From Cocleimonas sp. (lineage in GTDB: Bacteria; Pseudomonadota; Gammaproteobacteria; Thiotrichales; Thiotrichaceae), in NCBI GenBank assembly GCA_023146675.1, contig JAGLBQ010000157.1, positions 1 to 17,819 on the forward strand: 17,819 nucleotides of DNA, written 5' to 3'. The notes below the pieces were generated by a model. It had not been told where the DNA came from and did not search any database. It saw only the letters and a list, made by a program, of their open reading frames with translations. The translations under genes were made by a program, and so were the position numbers. This document shows, piece after piece, positions 1 through 7,151 of this stretch (position 1 is its first letter; each line of letters starts with the position of its first letter).

Positions 1-648
1 ATTGTGCCAGGGCTAATGGCAATTGGTGAAGCCGCGTGCGTTTCTGTGCATGGAGCGAATCGCTTAGGCTCTAACTCCTTGCTAGATATTATTGTGTTTG
101 GACGTGCTTCAGCACTTCGTGCCGCTGAAATTATTGAACCTCATACATCGCATCAACCACTTCAAGACGGTACCTTTGCAGCATTATTGAAACGCTTTGA
201 TACGCTGCGCAATGCATCAGGCAATCATCCAACCGCGAGTATCCGCGATAAAATGCAACGCACTATGCAAAAATATGCAGCTGTTTTTCGTACAGGGGAC
301 ACCATGCAGCAAGGACTGGAAGAAATGCAGACAATTTTTTCTAGCTTTGAAGACGTTGGCATTACAGATCGAGGCTTGCAGTGGAATACCGATTTACTAG
401 AAACCCTAGAGCTAGAAAACCTATTGCTACAAGCACAAACTATTATTGCAGGTGCGCTAAGGCGTGAAGAAAGTCGTGGTGGGCATGCACGCGAAGATTA
501 TCCTGACCGTGATGATCAGCAGTGGATGGAGCACACCTTAGCTTGGGTGAATGCTAAAGGGAATGTGTGCTTTGCCTCTCGCCCTGTGCATATGTTTACC
601 TTGAGCGATGAGTGTGATGTGATTCCTCCTAAAAAGCGGGTGTATTAA
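1..648 (+). CDS. sdhA: Succinate dehydrogenase flavoprotein subunit, C-terminal part (partial)
   Basis: This is the last 215 codons of the flavoprotein subunit of succinate dehydrogenase (complex II), which oxidises succinate to fumarate on covalently bound FAD at the inner face of the cytoplasmic membrane. The reading frame is open from the first base, so the true start lies left of the window. Visible hallmarks are GANRLGSNSLLD with the preceding GEAACVSVHG, part of the FAD-binding fold, then the helical domain, and SRGGHAREDYPDRDD, where the arginine of HAR corresponds to a substrate-binding arginine of the family. The C-terminus PPKKRVY is typical of complete SdhA proteins, so the 3' end is intact. 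sdhB begins one base after the stop. The motif wording is of the alphaproteobacterial and mitochondrial type that many gammaproteobacteria also carry. Confidence 0.97.
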   Translation: MVPGLMAIGEAACVSVHGANRLGSNSLLDIIVFGRASALRAAEIIEPHTSHQPLQDGTFAALLKRFDTLRNASGNHPTASIRDKMQRTMQKYAAVFRTGDTMQQGLEEMQTIFSSFEDVGITDRGLQWNTDLLETLELENLLLQAQTIIAGALRREESRGGHAREDYPDRDDQQWMEHTLAWVNAKGNVCFASRPVHMFTLSDECDVIPPKKRVY

Positions 649-649
649 G

Positions 650-1432
650 ATGGCTGAATTTAGACTACCCATTAACTCAATTATAAAATCAGGCAAAACC
701 TTCAAAGCACCTGAGGGTACAAAAAATATCAAACGATTTATAATCTACCGCTATGATCCTGCTTCAGGTAACAACCCACGCACAGATACTTTTGAAGTCG
801 ATATGGATAATTGCGGTGCAATGGTGTTAGATGCATTACTAAAAATAAAAGATGAAATGGATTCAAGCCTTGCGTTACGTCGCTCTTGTCGTGAAGGGAT
901 TTGTGGCTCCTGCTCAATGAATATAGAGGGCGGTAATACGCTTGCTTGTACGAAAGCCATTGCCGATATTAAAGGGGATATCACCGTTTACCCGCTTCCT
1001 CACCAGCCTATTATTAAAGATTTAGTCTCTGATCTTACTAACTTCTACGCACAATACGCCTCTATTAAACCGTGGATGAAAACAGACACCCCTGCACCCC
1101 CAGACAAAGAGCGCTTGCAATCAAAAGAAGAACGTAAAGAACTAGATGGTCTCTATGAATGTATTTTATGCGCCTGCTGTTCAACAAGTTGTCCTAGTTA
1201 TTGGTGGAATAGTGACCGTTATTTAGGGCCGGCAGCCTTATTAAATGCACATCGTTGGATTAGTGATTCACGCGATGACGCAACAGGAGAACGCCTTGAT
1301 GATCTGGAAGACCCCTTTAAATTATATCGCTGTCATACGATTATGAATTGCACCGAAGCTTGCCCTAAAGACTTAAACCCTGCCAAAGCAATTGCAGATA
1401 TTAAGCGTTTACTAATAAAGCGTAGACTTTAA
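650..1432 (+). CDS. sdhB: Succinate dehydrogenase iron-sulfur subunit
   Basis: This 260-residue subunit carries electrons from the SdhA FAD to quinone through three Fe-S clusters. The N-terminal ferredoxin domain has the [2Fe-2S] ligands C80, C85, C88 and C100 (SCREGICGSCS...LAC). The C-terminal helical domain has CILCACCSTSCP, giving C171, C174, C177 and C181, and YRCHTIMNCTEACPK, giving C228, C234 and C238. These are the ligands for the [4Fe-4S] and [3Fe-4S] clusters, and all are present. Length is normal for bacterial SdhB (about 235-260). The start one base after the sdhA stop implies translational coupling. Its TAA shares one base with the ATG of sdhE. The membrane-anchor subunits SdhC and SdhD are not downstream and are expected upstream of sdhA, outside the window. 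Confidence 0.98.
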   Translation: MAEFRLPINSIIKSGKTFKAPEGTKNIKRFIIYRYDPASGNNPRTDTFEVDMDNCGAMVLDALLKIKDEMDSSLALRRSCREGICGSCSMNIEGGNTLACTKAIADIKGDITVYPLPHQPIIKDLVSDLTNFYAQYASIKPWMKTDTPAPPDKERLQSKEERKELDGLYECILCACCSTSCPSYWWNSDRYLGPAALLNAHRWISDSRDDATGERLDDLEDPFKLYRCHTIMNCTEACPKDLNPAKAIADIKRLLIKRRL

Positions 1433-1671
1433 TGTCAGAACACTCGCGTTTAAGATGGCAATGTAGGCGAGGCACTAAAGAATTAGACCTTGTTTTAAAT
1501 AATTACCTTGAGCACTATTATCAGAGTGCTTCTCAATGTGAACAAAATGCATTTAAGAAATTGATTACCTTAGAAGATCCTCTTTTATCTGATCTTCTTT
1601 TAGAAAAGTCATCTGTGGAGAGTACAGCCCAGCAGGGCTTGATTACCCAGCTAAGAAAATTACCCAGATAA
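1432..1671 (+). CDS. sdhE: FAD assembly factor SdhE (YgfY/Sdh5 family)
   Basis: This is a small cytoplasmic protein of 79 residues. The family promotes covalent attachment of FAD to the SdhA flavoprotein. The diagnostic RGxxE motif is present near the N-terminus (RRGTKELD, with R13, G14 and E17), followed by the short acidic/aromatic helical bundle (LEHYY, LEDPLLSDLLL) expected of this fold. Length is normal for the family (about 80-95). The start codon overlaps the sdhB stop as TAATG, so it is translated as the last gene of the sdh operon. An sdhE directly after sdhB supports a role in maturing the SdhA encoded just upstream. No clear intrinsic terminator follows it. Confidence 0.93.
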   Translation: MSEHSRLRWQCRRGTKELDLVLNNYLEHYYQSASQCEQNAFKKLITLEDPLLSDLLLEKSSVESTAQQGLITQLRKLPR

Positions 1672-1675
1672 TATT

Positions 1676-1695
1676 GATAATTCTCATTTGCAAAT
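1676..1695. promoter_or_regulatory. Fur-box-like sequence ahead of the DsrE-like gene
   Basis: GATAATTCTCATTTGCAAAT, just after the sdhE stop, looks like one half of a Fur box (ATTCTCATT is the ideal nonamer half-site) with a poorer partner on its left, and it includes a short palindrome (ATTTGCAAAT, 1686-1695). It overlaps the proposed -35 element at 1688-1693, where a repressor would act. Only one half is good, so the site is tentative; it may simply be AT-rich spacer. Confidence 0.3.
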
Positions 1696-1715
1696 AAGAT
1701 GCGAACTCATAGAAT
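1688..1715 (+). promoter_or_regulatory. Putative sigma-70 promoter of the DsrE-like gene
   Basis: TTGCAA (1688-1693) and TAGAAT (1710-1715) are separated by 16 bases, a reasonable -35/-10 pair, with a predicted start near 1722 and a leader of about 48 nt before the ATG at 1770. The octamer GCAAATAA occurs at 1690-1697 and again at 1724-1731. A separate promoter here would make the downstream gene independent of the sdh operon. Confidence 0.4.
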
Positions 1716-1769
1716 CTAACCTCGCAAATAACCTAGTATTTTACTAAATTATATTCAAAGGCAAATTTT

Positions 1770-2204
1770 ATGAAAATGACACTTCTTTCGTCTGTATTAC
1801 TAGCATCATCATTGCTTATTTCATCAACAAGTTTTGCAGATCAAAGCAAAGGGCTTAATGTTATTGTGACCGCTCCAGAACGTCAATCACAGATGATGGC
1901 ATTAATTCTATCGCTACAAACCATTAAAAAACACAAAAAAGAAGTCCATATGGTGCTATGTGGTCCTGCGGGGGATCTTGCCCTTAGCGCGACAAAAACT
2001 GAAACAATGAAAGGCCCCGATAAGTCACCAACACAGATACTCAAGGCAGTGATAAAAATGGGCGGATCGGTTAAAGTATGCCCACTTTATCTTCCCAATG
2101 CAGGCAAAACTAAAGATGATTTAATCGAAGGGATTACGATTGCAAAACCCCCAGTTGTTGCAGGACGCTTGCTTAATACCAATTATACGAGCCTTAGCTA
2201 TTAA
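1770..2204 (+). CDS. Secreted DsrE/DsrF-like family protein
   Basis: This 144-residue protein has a clear Sec signal peptide: K2, a hydrophobic stretch at about residues 5-19, and an S-F-A cleavage site before D24, so it should be periplasmic. The mature part resembles the DsrE/DsrF/TusD-like fold: a beta strand (LNVIVTA), a long helix, a second strand with C64 (MVLCGPAGDLAL) and a later strand GGSVKVCPLYLPN with C104. The second cysteine sits where DsrE-type proteins carry their sulfur-binding cysteine. Family members handle sulfane sulfur or are annotated as putative peroxiredoxin-like proteins; the substrate cannot be read from sequence. The ribosome-binding site is AAAGG, 8 nt before the ATG. 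It has its own candidate promoter and stands between sdhE and a convergent mobile-type gene. The family call is fairly safe, the function is not. Confidence 0.75.
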   Translation: MKMTLLSSVLLASSLLISSTSFADQSKGLNVIVTAPERQSQMMALILSLQTIKKHKKEVHMVLCGPAGDLALSATKTETMKGPDKSPTQILKAVIKMGGSVKVCPLYLPNAGKTKDDLIEGITIAKPPVVAGRLLNTNYTSLSY

Positions 2205-2226
2205 GGAATGAAAATTTCGTAAGCCT
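2204..2226 (+). repeat. 23-nt repeat, copy 1, abutting the stop codon of the DsrE-like gene
   Basis: The first 14 bases (AGGAATGAAAATTT) are identical to the minus-strand sequence directly after the glgB stop codon, and 19 of the 23 positions match overall. This copy begins on the last base of the TAA of the DsrE-like gene. It leads into a 7-bp hairpin with one bulged base (GTAAGCCT at 2219-2226 with AGGCTAC at 2238-2244). Confidence 0.45.
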
Positions 2227-2256
2227 GTATTCCGCTTAGGCTACATAAGGACTTGA

Positions 2257-2290
2257 AGCGTCATTCGCATATGAGGGCGCTGTACTTTTT
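2257..2290 (+). terminator. Possible terminator hairpin downstream of the DsrE-like gene
   Basis: AGCGTCAT (2257-2264) can pair with ATGA (2271-2274) plus CGCT (2278-2281), with a GGG bulge, giving an 8-bp stem around a 6-nt loop. It is followed after four bases by TTTTT (2286-2290). The bulge weakens it. It is one of two candidate stops for rightward transcription in this spacer. Confidence 0.3.
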
Positions 2291-2352
2291 CGTAAAATAC
2301 ACTACCCAATAATCAACCCTGAAGCGTAAAACAATTTGCTTTTCTAAATTGG

Positions 2353-2371
2353 AAAAAATGGTATTAATACC
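2353..2371 (-). terminator. Possible terminator for the leftward rpn-type gene
   Basis: The perfect 12-bp palindrome GGTATTAATACC (2360-2371) is followed, reading the minus strand, by A and then six T (2358-2353). The stem is only 4-5 bp and AT-rich, so efficiency would be low. It lies about 77 nt past the stop codon of the leftward gene. Confidence 0.3.
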
Positions 2372-2390
2372 TATATCACGGGTCACTATC

Positions 2391-2419
2391 CAGCCTTTGC
2401 TTTGTTGAGGCTGTTTTTT
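2391..2419 (+). terminator. Rho-independent terminator, rightward
   Basis: CAGCCT (2391-2396) pairs with AGGCTG (2408-2413), followed immediately by six T (2414-2419). This is the best terminator-like structure in the convergent spacer. It would stop transcription from the DsrE-like gene before it runs into the opposing rpn-type gene. Confidence 0.5.
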
Positions 2420-2447
2420 GTATCAATTGGAGGAGCTTAGCTTTACA

Positions 2448-3335
2448 TTATGGTTCTTGTTGTAACCTTTTTACGGTCTCAATACTTAATCCCGTTTTAT
2501 CAGCAATGGTTTCATTATCTAAAATATCTAGTAAATTTTTTGCCAGTTCTATCTTCTCTTCAATCTTACCCTCAGCTTTACCCTCAGCTTTACCTTCAAC
2601 CTTACCCTCCTTTTTTGCTTCTTCCCTCGCATAATCCATCACATTTTTATAATCCAATCTAGCTTTAAGATCTAGCTGATAGGCAAATTGCTCATCTTCA
2701 TCAAGTGCTAAAAACTCAGCTACTTGAAATGCATCTGTGATGAGGTCATCTTCTGCGAGTGTTTCAGGGATAGATTGACTATCAGCAAGGTGATTGAGGT
2801 AGTAGAGCCAGTATTCAAGGTGGTTGGATAGCTCTTTTTCCTGTTTTTTGAAATTGGGCATTTGTAGATAGTAATATTTTAGTTTGTCATAAAAAACTTC
2901 ATTATCACCATCTTTGAGTTGTACTTCGGTTAGGTAGTTTTCATCGTCAAGTGTGAAGTCTAGAATGCCGACAAAAAATATTTTCTTTAAACGATAATTC
3001 CAATCACCTTTTTTAGACTGTTGCTGAATTGGAAAACTGGTGTAGTAGAGACTGCGGTCTTTAAAGTATTTTTGCTTACTTCTTTGAAGTTCTACAATAA
3101 AGTTATTATTGCTTGTATCGGTACAGTAAACATCAAAAACAGCACGTCTATCAACGATATTAAGCCCCAGTTTTTCAAGGTTTCTATATTCAAGGTCTAC
3201 TATTTTATCTTCAATGTCGAGGAGGTCATTTAAGAAGCTGATTAGGAAACGCTTATTTTCTTCTGTCCCAAAGATGTGTTTAAATCCAAAATCTGTGAAT
3301 GGATCTATGTATTTATTTTTTATCATCATGCACAT
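2448..3335 (-). CDS. Rpn/PDDEXK family transposase-like nuclease
   Basis: This 295-residue protein belongs to the Rpn / PD-(D/E)XK family transposase group (the PDDEXK_2 type). Members are recombination-promoting DNA endonucleases related to transposases; this copy's own activity is inferred. The N-terminal signature DPFTDFGFKHIFG (residues 11-23) is typical. The catalytic core shows D68 (RAVFDVY) and the E82-x-Q84 pair in IVELQ, followed by the conserved R94 region (KDRSLYY), so the active site looks complete. Near the C-terminus are four EGKx units (residues 243-258) and a final helix. The proposed start gives MCMMIKNK; an alternative start at M3 or M4 would change little. It is convergent with the DsrE-like gene and has a TATAAT upstream. 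Family members are often multicopy. No terminal inverted repeats were found around it, so this is a solo gene rather than a recognisable insertion sequence. Confidence 0.85.
   Translation of the reverse strand: MCMMIKNKYIDPFTDFGFKHIFGTEENKRFLISFLNDLLDIEDKIVDLEYRNLEKLGLNIVDRRAVFDVYCTDTSNNNFIVELQRSKQKYFKDRSLYYTSFPIQQQSKKGDWNYRLKKIFFVGILDFTLDDENYLTEVQLKDGDNEVFYDKLKYYYLQMPNFKKQEKELSNHLEYWLYYLNHLADSQSIPETLAEDDLITDAFQVAEFLALDEDEQFAYQLDLKARLDYKNVMDYAREEAKKEGKVEGKAEGKAEGKIEEKIELAKNLLDILDNETIADKTGLSIETVKRLQQEP
2562..2609 (-). repeat. Four 12-bp tandem repeats inside the rpn-type gene
   Basis: Four consecutive 12-bp units (GAGGGTAAGGTT and three close variants on the coding strand) encode EGKV-EGKA-EGKA-EGKI, residues 243-258. 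Because the unit is a multiple of three, gain or loss of units by slippage would not break the frame. Charged, low-complexity repeats of this kind near the C-terminus are common in this protein family. Confidence 0.85.
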
Positions 3336-3378
3336 AATGTCTTTGCTCTATTTAAGAAGAAAACTTTATTTATCCAGA

Positions 3379-3384
3379 ATTATA
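3379..3384 (-). promoter_or_regulatory. Putative -10 element of the rpn-type gene
   Basis: A perfect TATAAT lies on the minus strand 44 nt before the start codon of the rpn-type gene, in the 87-nt gap after glgA. No good -35 hexamer is seen 15-18 nt upstream. If real, the gene would not depend on read-through from the glycogen operon. Confidence 0.35.
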
Positions 3385-3422
3385 GACCAAATACAGCTGA
3401 AAATATGGAGTGAATTTATAGG

Positions 3423-4889
3423 TTAAGAATACAAGCGTAGATATTCAAGCGCACTTTTATCCCAGCTATAGTCTTGCTGCATTGCATTGTGTTGTATTTG
3501 ATTCCAGCGCTTTTTTTGTGAAAAAATAGACAGGGCATATTGTGTGGTTTTAAGAAATTCATCAGTTGTTGCGTTATCAAAAACAAAGCCTGTTGCATCA
3601 CTATTTATTTTTTCATGTTCAGGTTCTATAAAATAGGTATTAACAACGGTATCGGCTAATCCACCTGTGCGATGCACGATAGGTAGCGTGCCATAGCGTA
3701 AGCTGTAGAGTTGATTTAAACCGCAGGGCTCAAAGCGTGAAGGCATCATAAATAGATCACAGCCTGCTTCAAGCAAGTGGGCTTTTTTCTCTGAGTACTC
3801 GATGGAAACCATGATACGTTGCGGATGTTGTTCACTTAATTTTAATAGTTGTGCCTCAATATGGGGATGTCCTGTGCCAATAAAGATGAAGTTTGCATTG
3901 CTGTTTTCAAGTAATTGAGGGATGGCTTCAATGATCATATCCACGCCTTTTTGTTCGACTAGACGACTTACCATGCCAAGTAATGGAGCAGCAAGATTAT
4001 CGTCTGTTGCTTCTATGCCATTGCTTTCTAATAAGGCTTGTTTGTTTTTTTGCTTGCCAAGGCTGGATTGTTCAGCAGAGTAGTGATGCGGTAATAATGG
4101 ATCGGTTTGAGGATTCCATGCGTCAGGGTCGATACCGTTTAATATGCCTGTTAGTTTGTATTGTCGATGCAATAAAACACCTTCTAAACCATAGCCAAAC
4201 TCAGCAGTGCAAATTTCTTTAGCATAACTTGGGCTGACGGTAGTCACTTCATCGGCGTAAATGATGCCCGCTTTTATCATCGACATATTGCCATAAAATT
4301 CAATACCTTCTGATGACCACCATTGGGAGGGTAATTGCAAGCGTTGGAATTCTTGTAGGGGAAAGTAACCGCCATAGGCAAGATTGTGGATAGTGAAAAC
4401 ACGCTTTGGGCGATCAATTTCATTATCCAAAAAGGCAGGGACTAAACCTGTTTGCCAGTCATGTGCATGGACGACATCTGGCTTCCAGTTTAGATTAAGT
4501 GCATCCATACCGAGTTTAGCGACAGCTAATGAAAATAGGGCAAAGCGCTCAGCATTATCATGCCAGTCATGCCCTTCCTCATTTGAATAAGGATTGCCAG
4601 CACGATCAAATAAAGCCTGACAGTCAACCAACCAGAGTGGCATGGAGAATTTTTTAGGGTGGGATTGTAAAATACGAACACAGTGTTCCTTTCCTGCAAG
4701 AGTAAGTGATAGCCAGCCAAGGATTTCAAAGCTATCTAACTGTTTTAGTACTTCTTGATAAGCAGGTAATACAATGCGTATGTCTACACCTTGTTGTTGT
4801 AGCGCCTGTGGCAGGCTGTAGGCGACATCCCCTAGACCACCTGTTTTAATGAGAGGCCAGACTTCACTGCTTGCAAATAATACTTTCAT
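3423..4889 (-). CDS. glgA: Glycogen synthase (ADP-glucose dependent, GT5)
   Basis: This 488-residue enzyme transfers glucose from ADP-glucose to the non-reducing end of an alpha-1,4-glucan, extending glycogen in the cytoplasm. The N-terminal Rossmann half has the ADP-glucose-binding KTGGLGDV (residues 15-22), HAHDWQTG (141-148) and HNLAYGG (168-174). The C-terminal half has GMVSRLVEQKG (305-315) and SRFEPCGL (384-391), with E387 corresponding to the essential glutamate of the E. coli enzyme (E377). It ends in HRTGGLADTV and a short C-terminal helix. Length agrees with E. coli GlgA (477). The start is supported by AGGGG 7 nt upstream of the ATG. It is the last biosynthetic gene of the leftward array, 59 nt after glgB, with the rpn-type gene 87 nt downstream. 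No strong terminator separates those two. Confidence 0.97.
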   Translation of the reverse strand: MKVLFASSEVWPLIKTGGLGDVAYSLPQALQQQGVDIRIVLPAYQEVLKQLDSFEILGWLSLTLAGKEHCVRILQSHPKKFSMPLWLVDCQALFDRAGNPYSNEEGHDWHDNAERFALFSLAVAKLGMDALNLNWKPDVVHAHDWQTGLVPAFLDNEIDRPKRVFTIHNLAYGGYFPLQEFQRLQLPSQWWSSEGIEFYGNMSMIKAGIIYADEVTTVSPSYAKEICTAEFGYGLEGVLLHRQYKLTGILNGIDPDAWNPQTDPLLPHHYSAEQSSLGKQKNKQALLESNGIEATDDNLAAPLLGMVSRLVEQKGVDMIIEAIPQLLENSNANFIFIGTGHPHIEAQLLKLSEQHPQRIMVSIEYSEKKAHLLEAGCDLFMMPSRFEPCGLNQLYSLRYGTLPIVHRTGGLADTVVNTYFIEPEHEKINSDATGFVFDNATTDEFLKTTQYALSIFSQKKRWNQIQHNAMQQDYSWDKSALEYLRLYS

Positions 4890-4927
4890 TCATTTTCCCC
4901 TTTTTATTTCTCTTTTCTATTTTGCTG

Positions 4928-4950
4928 AAGCCTGCCAAATTTTCATTCCT
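4928..4950 (-). repeat. 23-nt repeat, copy 2, abutting the glgB stop codon
   Basis: Reading the minus strand this begins inside the TAG of glgB and runs into the 59-nt glgB-glgA spacer. Fourteen bases are identical to the sequence after the DsrE-like gene stop at 2204, and 19 of 23 match. Its ATG opens a 9-codon frame (MKIWQASAK) that ends before the glgA ribosome-binding site; it is probably not a gene. Confidence 0.45.
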
Positions 4951-7129
4951 ATGGAATTTTTTTTAAAAACAATGCCCCAAGCGGTGGTAGGGTAAGTTTA
5001 ATCGACTGTTCAAAACCAGACCAAGGTATATTTTCAGTAAGAATATTGTCTTTATTCGTGCAATTACTACCCGCATAACGTGTTGCGTCGGTATTGAGTA
5101 TTTCTTGATAGTTGTTTGAACTGGGTACACCAATGCGATAATTGTCTCGTACTAACGGGGTAAAATTCATAATACACACAATATGCTCGCTTCTATCCTT
5201 ATTCCAGCGTAAAAAGCTGACGATTGATTGCCCTGCATCATGGCAGTCAATCCATTGGAAACCGTCCGATGAAAAATCTAGATCATGCAGTGCAATTTCA
5301 TTTTTATAGATCTTATTAAGATCAGTAATAACCTTTTTTATGCCCCGATGTGTTTCAACCTTTAGCAATGCCCAATCTAATGATCTCGTTTCACTCCACT
5401 CCTCCCACTGTGCTATTTCACAGCCCATAAAGAGCAATTTTTTTCCAGGATGGGCGTATTGCCATGCGTAAAATAGGCGCAGATTAGCAAACTTTTGCCA
5501 ATGGTCACCAGGCATTTTATTGAGCAGACTTTTCTTGCCATGAACCACTTCATCATGAGATAGCGGAAGAATAAAGTTTTCACTATAGGAATAAAGCTGG
5601 CTAAAGGTTAACTGATTATGATGGTGTTGGCGATGGATAGGATTATTCTCAATATAAGACAGGTTGTCATTCATCCAGCCCATATTCCACTTCATTGAGA
5701 AACCCAGTCCTCCTAGCTCTACTGGGCGAGAAACCATTGGCCATGCGGTTGATTCTTCCGCCATCGTCAATACGCCTTTATGCAAACCGTGCACGGTGGT
5801 ATTCATTTCACGTAGGAAGCGCATTGCATCAAGGTTTTCACGTCCGCCATAGGCATTGGGTATCCATTCGCTATCATCACGCGAATAATCCAGATACAAC
5901 ATGGAGGCAACGGCATCAACCCGTAAGCCATCAATATGAAACTCTTCTAGCCAGTAAACCGCATTCGTCACCAGAAAATTACGCACTTCATTGCGTGCAT
6001 AATTGAAGATTAACGTCCCCCAATCTTGATGTTCTCCTTGGCGAGGGTCGGCGTGTTCGTATAAGGCATCCCCATTAAATTGGGCTAATGCAAACGCGTC
6101 TTTCGGGAAGTGGGCGGGAACCCAGTCAATAAATACCCCTAGATTTTGTTGATGGCATTGATCAATAAAGAAACGAAAATCATCCCCTGTTCCAAAGCGT
6201 GCCGTGGGTGCAAAAAATCCTGTGACCTGATAGCCCCATGACTTATCCAGTGGATGTTCAGCAATGGGCATTAACTCAATATGTGTATAGCCCATTTCCG
6301 TTATATAGGGAATCAGTCTATTCGCTAGCTCACGCCAGTTTAAAAAACTATCCTCATCACTGCGTTGCCATGAACCTGCATGGAGTTCATAAACACTGAT
6401 GGGTTGATGCTGCCAATCAAATTCGGCACGCTGTTGTAGCCAGTCATTATCTTGCCAGTCATATTGATTAGTGTTCGCAATATGTGATGTGGTATCAGGG
6501 CGTAATGCCATTGACTGTGCGTAAGGGTCTGTTTTTACTAACAGATCATTATGTTGCGTTAATATTTCATATTTATAACTATCATTAACCTGCAAATTTG
6601 GAATAAACAGCTCCCAAATTCCTGCGCCACCACGGCTACGCATGGGGTGACAGCGACCATCCCATTGATTAAAATCACCAACAACACTCACGCGCTGTAC
6701 ATTGGGCACCCATATTGAAAATAGGCAGCCTTTAATGCCATCAATGGTTTTAAGGTGAGCACCCATAAAACGATAGGCATGATGGTGCTTGCCTTCACCA
6801 AATAAATGGATATCTAGCTCACCAATCTGTGGCTCAAAGCTATAAGGTGAGACGCTGTTATGCAGGGTTTCTGTGCCTTTCTCTTGCCAGCATAACTGCC
6901 CGTGTGTACTCTGATATTTTTCTATCTGTTCTTTTTTTGCTAGCTCAATTTCAAAAATATCACTCTTAGGAATGCGTTGCATATCGCCAATATCAATGAG
7001 CTTAACGCTTTCAGCATAGGGGAGAAAAACCCGTACTAGGGGATTACCCTTTGCGTCATAATGCAACCCCAAAACTTGAAAGGGATCATGGTGTTTGCCC
7101 TGTTGTATACGCTCTAATTCTTTATTCAT
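4949..7129 (-). CDS. glgB: 1,4-alpha-glucan branching enzyme (GH13, CBM48)
   Basis: This 726-residue enzyme cuts alpha-1,4 chains and re-attaches them as alpha-1,6 branches in glycogen. It has the two-module N-terminus of enteric-type GlgB (first module about 1-105; CBM48 about 115-210, with VVGDFNQWDG), then a GH13 barrel and a C-terminal beta domain (about 620-726). Catalytic residues fall exactly on E. coli numbering: nucleophile D405 (GLRVDAVAS), acid/base E458 (MAEESTAW) and D526 (LSHDEVVHG). Length is essentially that of the E. coli protein (728). The chosen ATG gives a normal N-terminus (MNKELERIQQGKHHDPF), but no good Shine-Dalgarno sequence precedes it. A long palindromic element ends only 22 nt upstream, so the leader of this gene is structurally unusual. 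Confidence 0.98.
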   Translation of the reverse strand: MNKELERIQQGKHHDPFQVLGLHYDAKGNPLVRVFLPYAESVKLIDIGDMQRIPKSDIFEIELAKKEQIEKYQSTHGQLCWQEKGTETLHNSVSPYSFEPQIGELDIHLFGEGKHHHAYRFMGAHLKTIDGIKGCLFSIWVPNVQRVSVVGDFNQWDGRCHPMRSRGGAGIWELFIPNLQVNDSYKYEILTQHNDLLVKTDPYAQSMALRPDTTSHIANTNQYDWQDNDWLQQRAEFDWQHQPISVYELHAGSWQRSDEDSFLNWRELANRLIPYITEMGYTHIELMPIAEHPLDKSWGYQVTGFFAPTARFGTGDDFRFFIDQCHQQNLGVFIDWVPAHFPKDAFALAQFNGDALYEHADPRQGEHQDWGTLIFNYARNEVRNFLVTNAVYWLEEFHIDGLRVDAVASMLYLDYSRDDSEWIPNAYGGRENLDAMRFLREMNTTVHGLHKGVLTMAEESTAWPMVSRPVELGGLGFSMKWNMGWMNDNLSYIENNPIHRQHHHNQLTFSQLYSYSENFILPLSHDEVVHGKKSLLNKMPGDHWQKFANLRLFYAWQYAHPGKKLLFMGCEIAQWEEWSETRSLDWALLKVETHRGIKKVITDLNKIYKNEIALHDLDFSSDGFQWIDCHDAGQSIVSFLRWNKDRSEHIVCIMNFTPLVRDNYRIGVPSSNNYQEILNTDATRYAGSNCTNKDNILTENIPWSGFEQSIKLTLPPLGALFLKKIP

Positions 7130-7151
7130 AATTTTTATTGTAGAAATTTAA

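Noticed and set aside
2562..2609. Short tandem repeats considered as a CRISPR-like or satellite array
   Set aside because: The 12-bp units have no spacers, are in frame in the rpn-type gene and encode the EGKx repeats common to that protein family.
3336..3422. Terminator expected between glgA and the rpn-type gene
   Set aside because: I looked for a stem followed by a T-run on the minus strand and found none, so no terminator is called there.
4921..4949. 9-codon frame MKIWQASAK after glgB as a leader peptide for glgA
   Set aside because: It has only a weak AGG ahead of it, no attenuator-like hairpin follows, and a similar sequence after the DsrE-like gene gives only MKIS, so coding use is unlikely.
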